Below are positions 59,827 through 64,000 of a stretch of 64,000 nucleotides of DNA, in pieces. This DNA is from Aggregatibacter segnis (GTDB taxonomy: Bacteria; Pseudomonadota; Gammaproteobacteria; Enterobacterales; Pasteurellaceae): contig NZ_NRCW01000004.1 in the NCBI RefSeq assembly GCF_003130075.1, positions 124,001-188,000 of the forward strand, read 5' to 3'. The translations under genes were made by a program, and so were the position numbers. The notes beneath the pieces were generated by a model. It made no database searches, had not been told where the DNA came from, and saw only the letters and a program-made list of their open reading frames with translations. Numbering within the stretch: the first letter of the stretch is position 1; each line of letters begins with the position of its first letter.

Positions 59827-60285
59827 CTACTTTAAGCGTTCGTTTAAATAACCTTGATAGTCAGGAATACGAATATCGCAGGTCTCATTAAAGAGTGGTG
59901 AAGAAACCAGAAAATCAGCACTTGCCATGTTCATTGCAACAGGAATATTCCAAACGGTGGCAATACGCATTAATGCTTTGACGTCAGGGTCGTGCGGCAC
60001 GGCATTCATTGGATCCCAGAAGAAAATCATTAAATCAATTTTGTTTTCAGCGATTAAGCCACCGAGTTGTTGATCCCCGCCCATTGGGCCGCTGAGCAAA
60101 CTATTAACGCTTAAACCGGTTTCTCGATGAATAAGGCTACCTGTGGTGCCGGTGCCATAGAGCGTGTGGTTTGCTAAGAAAGTGCGGTGCGTTTTACACC
60201 AGTTTATCAGATCGGCTTTACAGTGATCGTGTGCGACTAAAGCGATATGTTTATTGGTCGGTAGAGTGCGATAAGTTGTTTGCAT
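59827..60285 (-). CDS. mgsA: Methylglyoxal synthase
   Basis: Converts dihydroxyacetone phosphate to methylglyoxal and phosphate, a bypass relieving sugar-phosphate stress. [23 protein letters not shown] (phosphate site) and [11 protein letters not shown] with the catalytic Asp are intact. 152 residues, as in E. coli. First gene of mgsA-yccF-yccS. The product is detoxified by glyoxalases; a type II glyoxalase-like gene (ycbL) lies at 48.5 kb. Confidence 0.96.
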   Translation of the reverse strand: MQTTYRTLPTNKHIALVAHDHCKADLINWCKTHRTFLANHTLYGTGTTGSLIHRETGLSVNSLLSGPMGGDQQLGGLIAENKIDLMIFFWDPMNAVPHDPDVKALMRIATVWNIPVAMNMASADFLVSSPLFNETCDIRIPDYQGYLNERLK

Positions 60286-60300
60286 GGTGACTCCTAAATA

Positions 60301-60326
60301 AAAAGTGAGCGGGCAGGCTCACTTTT
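60301..60326 (-). terminator. Intrinsic terminator of yccT
   Basis: AAAAGTGAGC (60301-60310) with GCTCACTTTT (60317-60326), ten bp, six-base loop; T-rich TTTTTATTT follows on the minus strand. It resembles an uptake-sequence terminator but has GTGAGC, not GTGCGG. Confidence 0.8.
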
Positions 60327-60358
60327 TGGAAATAAATGAATTGGCATAGAATACCGAA

Positions 60359-61033
60359 TTATTTTTGTTTTTTCGCCCAATCAATGAAACGTGTTTGTGT
60401 TTCTTTGTCGGCTTGTTGATACCAATATTGCAACATTTGTTCCGCCACGTTTTCACCTTGTAATGTTACTTTACCTTTGTTTACTTTACCGGTTGCAGCA
60501 GGACCGCCAACGACTACCGCTGTTGCAGCTGAGGTGGTGATTGTTGCTAAAGAAGGTAAAGAGGCCGGTGCGCCAGACGCGTTATATTCGTTTAAGTCTT
60601 TGATAAGGTTCATGCCCGGGAATAAACCTTCTTGTTTTAAGTATTCTTGTTTATTTTCTACGTTGTGACCGGATTGGGTTTTTACGGTAATCACAGGAGA
60701 TTGTTTGAAGTTACTTACATCACGTTCATTTTGTAAACGTGGGGCTGAAATTACGATATCTTCACTTGAACCTTGGAATGTCACAACAATCGGATCTGAT
60801 TCGAATAAGGAGCGATCGGAACCCACTTGAGTAATTTCGGATACACGAACCACAACTTGGTGTTTTTGTGTATCGTTGATATTAAATGCGTTAGTTTCTT
60901 TCAATAAAGATTTGTTTGCTTTTTGACCGTCAATGGCTAAAAAATCAATATTAGATGAGCTGGTTACCATGCCGGCAAAGCTCGCCGTACTGGCTAAAAG
61001 TGTTGCAGTTAAGACAGCAAAACGAAATTTCAT
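60359..61033 (-). CDS. yccT: YccT/UPF0319 (DUF2057) periplasmic protein
   Basis: 224-residue secreted protein: signal peptide (MKFRFAVLTATLLASTASFA), then the DUF2057 domain with IDFLAIDGQK near the N-terminus and the C-terminal AEQMLQYWYQQADKETQTRF. The E. coli homologue (YccT/CsgI) inhibits curli subunit polymerisation; no curli genes are visible here, so that role is not implied. GGAG five bases before ATG 61033 rejects the ATG at 61057. Sits upstream of mgsA as in E. coli. Confidence 0.9.
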   Translation of the reverse strand: MKFRFAVLTATLLASTASFAGMVTSSSNIDFLAIDGQKANKSLLKETNAFNINDTQKHQVVVRVSEITQVGSDRSLFESDPIVVTFQGSSEDIVISAPRLQNERDVSNFKQSPVITVKTQSGHNVENKQEYLKQEGLFPGMNLIKDLNEYNASGAPASLPSLATITTSAATAVVVGGPAATGKVNKGKVTLQGENVAEQMLQYWYQQADKETQTRFIDWAKKQK

Positions 61034-61189
61034 ATTTACTCCTGTTTTGAAGGACATTCATTAAAATTAGATGACACTTTATGGAATAAAGCGTAGTTTG
61101 TATGCTATTCCAAATTGGGAAAAATGAAAATAGAAAATTGTATTTAAGCGCTAGTTTTTTGTTTTTATTCAATTTTAAGGGGAAATTGT

Positions 61190-61462
61190 ATGGTCAAAAA
61201 ACGTTTTTGTGTTCACGGTTATGTGCAAGGCGTTGGGTTTCGTTATTTTACGTGGAAGCAAGCGCTGAAGATCGGCGTAACCGGCTTTGTGCGTAATCTT
61301 GCCGACGGCACCGTGGAAGTGATCGCCGTCGGTTCGGAAAGTCAAATTGAAGCGTTAGATGCTTGGTTACAAGAGGGGCCTCGCACTGCCATCGTGGACG
61401 ATGTATTTGTAGAAGATTATCTTGGCGACAAAGAATTTACGGCGTTTCAAGTGCTACACTGA
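61190..61462 (+). CDS. acyP: Acylphosphatase
   Basis: Hydrolyses carboxyl-phosphate bonds such as acetyl phosphate. The 90 residues include the phosphate loop VQGVGFR with catalytic Arg and the second active residue Asn in GFVRNLADG. AAGGGG before ATG 61190. Its last 26 bases overlap the convergent end of the transporter permease gene on the minus strand. Homologue of E. coli yccX. Confidence 0.94.
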   Translation: MVKKRFCVHGYVQGVGFRYFTWKQALKIGVTGFVRNLADGTVEVIAVGSESQIEALDAWLQEGPRTAIVDDVFVEDYLGDKEFTAFQVLH

Positions 61463-62285
61463 AACGCAGTTTGATTTTGCTATAAATAAGTGCGGTTAAA
61501 AATACCGCCGCTTGTAACAAAATAATACAAGGCCCTGTAGCACCGTCAATGTGGTAGCTGATAATCGTCCCGAAGATACTGGTGCTGATAGATGTTGCCA
61601 AGGCAATGGCAATCATATGATCAAAGCGCTTGCTTAAAATAAATGCGGTAATGCCGGGGGAAATAAGCATCGCAACGACTAAGATCACGCCGACTACTTG
61701 CATGGCACTGACGATGGTTAAAGCAAGGAGAATCAGCAAGCTGTAATGCAAAAGTCGAGGCGATAAGCCAACGATTTTGGCTTGCGTAGCATCAAAACAA
61801 TAAAGTAAAAAATCTTTTCGACGTAAAAAAACAACCAAAAAAACGACCGCACTTATGGCTAGCGTTTGCAACATTTCTGCATTGCTTACGCCAAGCAAAT
61901 TACCAAATAAAATATGGGTTAAATGTTGATCCGTTTCAATTTTGCTAAACAAGACAATCCCGAGCGCAAACATCCCTGAAAAGACAATCCCCATGGCGGT
62001 ATCTTCTTTGATTCGGCTATTTTCTTTTAAATATCCTACACAGACAGAACAGAGCAATCCTGCGACAAAGGCACCGATGGTTAAAGGCAAACTTAACCAG
62101 AAAGCCACCACAATGCCCGGCAGAACAGCATGAGAAATTGCATCTCCCATCAACGACCAACCTTTCAACACTAAATAGCAGGAGAGCATGGCGCAAATAA
62201 TGGAGACTAATAACGCCGTGATTAATGCGTTTTGCATAAACGGATAGGCAAAAGGCTCGGTGAACCATTGATAAATAGCGTTCAT
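61437..62285 (-). CDS. afeD: Iron/manganese ABC transporter permease (AfeD/YfeD type)
   Basis: 282-residue inner-membrane permease of the ABC-3 family (chelated iron/manganese uptake) with about eight membrane segments and the family stretch LKGWSLMGDAISHAVLPG. ATG overlaps the stop of the second permease gene as ATGA. The 3' end runs 26 bases into acyP on the opposite strand. The last gene of a metal-uptake operon entering from the right. Confidence 0.9.
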   Translation of the reverse strand: MNAIYQWFTEPFAYPFMQNALITALLVSIICAMLSCYLVLKGWSLMGDAISHAVLPGIVVAFWLSLPLTIGAFVAGLLCSVCVGYLKENSRIKEDTAMGIVFSGMFALGIVLFSKIETDQHLTHILFGNLLGVSNAEMLQTLAISAVVFLVVFLRRKDFLLYCFDATQAKIVGLSPRLLHYSLLILLALTIVSAMQVVGVILVVAMLISPGITAFILSKRFDHMIAIALATSISTSIFGTIISYHIDGATGPCIILLQAAVFLTALIYSKIKLRFSVALETP

Positions 62286-63139
62286 TGTTGCACCTCTTCT
62301 TTCTTTATTGGTTTACGCTGGCGAATTAAGCCGTATTTTGGCGAAAAAATAAAAGCCAATAGGAAAAGTGCGGTCTGAATACAAACAATAATGCCGCCTG
62401 TCGCGCCATCCAAAAAATAGCTGATATACACGCCAATCGCACTGGAAAGAATGCCTAGAATAACAGCAATCATGGCAAGGGTTTTAAAGCGATCAGTAAG
62501 TAAATAGGCAGTGGCGCCTGGTGTGATTACCATGGCGATGACCAAAATCGCACCGACGGTTTGTAATGCGGCGACGACACAAGCGCTGAGTAGCGTAAAA
62601 AACAGCACTTTGTAATAAATTGGGGTGAGCCCTACGGAAGTGGCATGGACTTCATCAAAGAAAATTAATAACAGATCTTTCCAAAAAATGAGTAATAAAA
62701 TCAGACTAATGCCAATGATGATTGCCACTTGAAGAATATCTTCATCCGCAATGCCCAGGATGTTACCTAACACAATATCTTGCACGTTGACGGAGGTTGG
62801 GTTGAGGGAAATGATCAACAAGCCAAGCGCAAAAAATGTCGTGAAAATGAAGCCGATAACCGCATCTTCCCGCAGTTTGGTAATGGATTTGACCCATAAA
62901 ATGGACACGGCGGCTAAGATACCGGAAAAGAAAGCGCCGAGAGCATAAGGCAGAGAAAGCGCATAAGCGATGGCAACACCGGGAACAACGGAATGAGAAA
63001 GGGCGTCACCAATGAGTGACCAACCTTTCAGCATTAAATAAGCAGACAAAAAAGCACAGACACCACCAACGGCAGAACTGAGCAAAATGGCTTTCACCAT
63101 ATAATCATAGGAAAAAGGCTCCAGTAATAGATCTAACAT
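62282..63139 (-). CDS. afeC: Iron/manganese ABC transporter permease (AfeC/YfeC type)
   Basis: 285-residue ABC-3 family permease, paralogous to the neighbouring permease: LKGWSLIGDALSHSVVPG, VGAILVIAMVITPGATAYLL and a C-terminal DGATGGIIV. Coupled on both sides: TAATG with the ATPase gene and ATGA with the next permease, so stoichiometric expression is expected. Confidence 0.9.
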   Translation of the reverse strand: MLDLLLEPFSYDYMVKAILLSSAVGGVCAFLSAYLMLKGWSLIGDALSHSVVPGVAIAYALSLPYALGAFFSGILAAVSILWVKSITKLREDAVIGFIFTTFFALGLLIISLNPTSVNVQDIVLGNILGIADEDILQVAIIIGISLILLLIFWKDLLLIFFDEVHATSVGLTPIYYKVLFFTLLSACVVAALQTVGAILVIAMVITPGATAYLLTDRFKTLAMIAVILGILSSAIGVYISYFLDGATGGIIVCIQTALFLLAFIFSPKYGLIRQRKPIKKEEVQQ

Positions 63140-64000
63140 TAGGGTTTTTCCTCTGATTTACAGTGTTTTACAATCGGTGCCGGTGGATCGACTTTGGTTT
63201 TACCATAGAACACCGCAGCCCGTTCATCATCAGTAAGTACGGTCACTGCACGTGGATCTTCATCATCATGCAGATCTGAACCGAGCAACTTAATGTGGCG
63301 CAATACGCCACCAAAGGCGAGTTCCAAGTTATGTTGGTTAAACGTGGTTTCTGTTGAACCCGCCGCAATGACAGTGCGATTAATCATCACCACCTGATCG
63401 CAGAAATCCGGTACTGCACCAAGGTTATGGGTAGAAACCAAAATGAGATGACCTTCGCTACGTAATTGCCCAAGTAAATCGACAATGGCATTTTCTGTTT
63501 GTACATCAACGCCAGTAAAAGGTTCATCCAGTAAAATAATCTTACTTTGTTGAGCAAGCGCACGAGCCAAAAATACGCGCTTTTTCTGCCCGCCGGAAAG
63601 CTCGCCAATTTGACGATGGGCAAGGTGCTCAATATTCACCCGTTGCATGGCTTCTTGCACTTTTTGCTTATCGGTTTCACTTGGGCGACGCAGGAAATTC
63701 ATATAACCGTAGCGTCCCATGAGCACCACATCATAAACAGACACCGGGAATTGCCAGTCCACTTCCTCCGATTGAGGTACATAAGAGACCAGGTTTTGTT
63801 TTAATGCCTGTTTAATTGGTAAATGACACAACGTAATATTGCCTCGTTGCGGATGAATCAATCCCATGAGACTTTTAAACAAGGTTGATTTTCCGCTTCC
63901 ATTTACGCCCACAAGAGCGCAAGTGGTGCCGCCTTCTAAGTGAAAGGTGACATCGTGGATAGCGGTGTGGCCATTGTTATAGCGAACCGTGACATCTTCA
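63139..64000 (-). CDS. afeB: Iron/manganese ABC transporter ATP-binding protein (AfeB/YfeB type), 5' partial
   Basis: The reading frame continues through the right window edge: upstream of the GTG at 63912 it encodes [19 protein letters not shown], the normal start of an ABC ATPase, so the gene is cut. Walker [11 protein letters not shown]-loop [12 protein letters not shown], signature LSGGQKKRV, Walker [12 protein letters not shown] and the STHNLG switch are seen. The QSEEVDW form is typical of the Mn/Fe/Zn branch. The binding-protein gene (afeA) should lie beyond the window. Confidence 0.92.
   Translation of the reverse strand, partial: EDVTVRYNNGHTAIHDVTFHLEGGTTCALVGVNGSGKSTLFKSLMGLIHPQRGNITLCHLPIKQALKQNLVSYVPQSEEVDWQFPVSVYDVVLMGRYGYMNFLRRPSETDKQKVQEAMQRVNIEHLAHRQIGELSGGQKKRVFLARALAQQSKIILLDEPFTGVDVQTENAIVDLLGQLRSEGHLILVSTHNLGAVPDFCDQVVMINRTVIAAGSTETTFNQHNLELAFGGVLRHIKLLGSDLHDDEDPRAVTVLTDDERAAVFYGKTKVDPPAPIVKHCKSEEKP

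Overview
The window is chromosomal DNA of a Pasteurellaceae bacterium, most likely an Aggregatibacter (inference from gene content and order; a related Haemophilus is the main alternative). The Hin-type DNA uptake sequence AAGTGCGGT / ACCGCACTT recurs throughout, often as inverted pairs that form transcription terminators. Blocks of genes follow the order known from Haemophilus influenzae and E. coli. No rRNA, tRNA, prophage, transposon or CRISPR array was seen.

Layout. 1-8.9 kb: a thioester alpha-2-macroglobulin (5' end outside the window), a YeiH-type membrane protein, penicillin-binding protein 1C and a 48-residue lipoprotein. 9-18.2 kb: prs, ispE, lolB, cca, ygiM and a phosphate transporter pair on the minus strand, then ygiF-radA on the plus strand. 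18.2-27.5 kb: csp, then lrp-ftsK-lolA-rarA-serS as in E. coli, interrupted by a C4-dicarboxylate transporter gene (dcuB) whose product carries an extra domain of about 100 residues. 27.6-34.1 kb: cdd, potABCD, pepT. 34.1-38.8 kb: a type III restriction-modification pair (mod-res). 38.9-49.1 kb: ygiW, letAB, proQ, prc, ldtD, mepK, ycbL. 49.3-55.6 kb: sucABCD. 55.7-61.5 kb: prmB, smrB, yccS, yccF, mgsA, yccT, acyP. 61.4-64 kb: an Afe/Yfe-type iron/manganese ABC transporter, cut at the window end.

The most notable part is the mod-res locus. The methyltransferase gene has 13 tandem AGCAC units directly after a well placed ATG (34284). With 13 units that ATG reads into a stop at 34362, so the gene is phase OFF here; 11 or 14 units would fuse the ATG to the long methyltransferase frame. 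The whole locus lies between two 52-bp direct repeats that differ at two positions, each a uptake-sequence hairpin, so the locus looks like an exchangeable cassette. The middle of mod (the expected target-recognition region) looks AT-richer than its flanks.

The other genes are mostly housekeeping: cell-envelope assembly (PbpC, LdtD, MepK, Prc, LolA/LolB, LetAB), nucleotide and isoprenoid precursors (Prs, IspE, Cdd), TCA-branch enzymes (SucABCD), polyamine, phosphate and metal uptake. Promoter sites that can be read include FNR-like boxes placed at -41.5 for dcuB and pepT and a CRP-like half site at -41.5 for sucA, in keeping with a facultative anaerobe.
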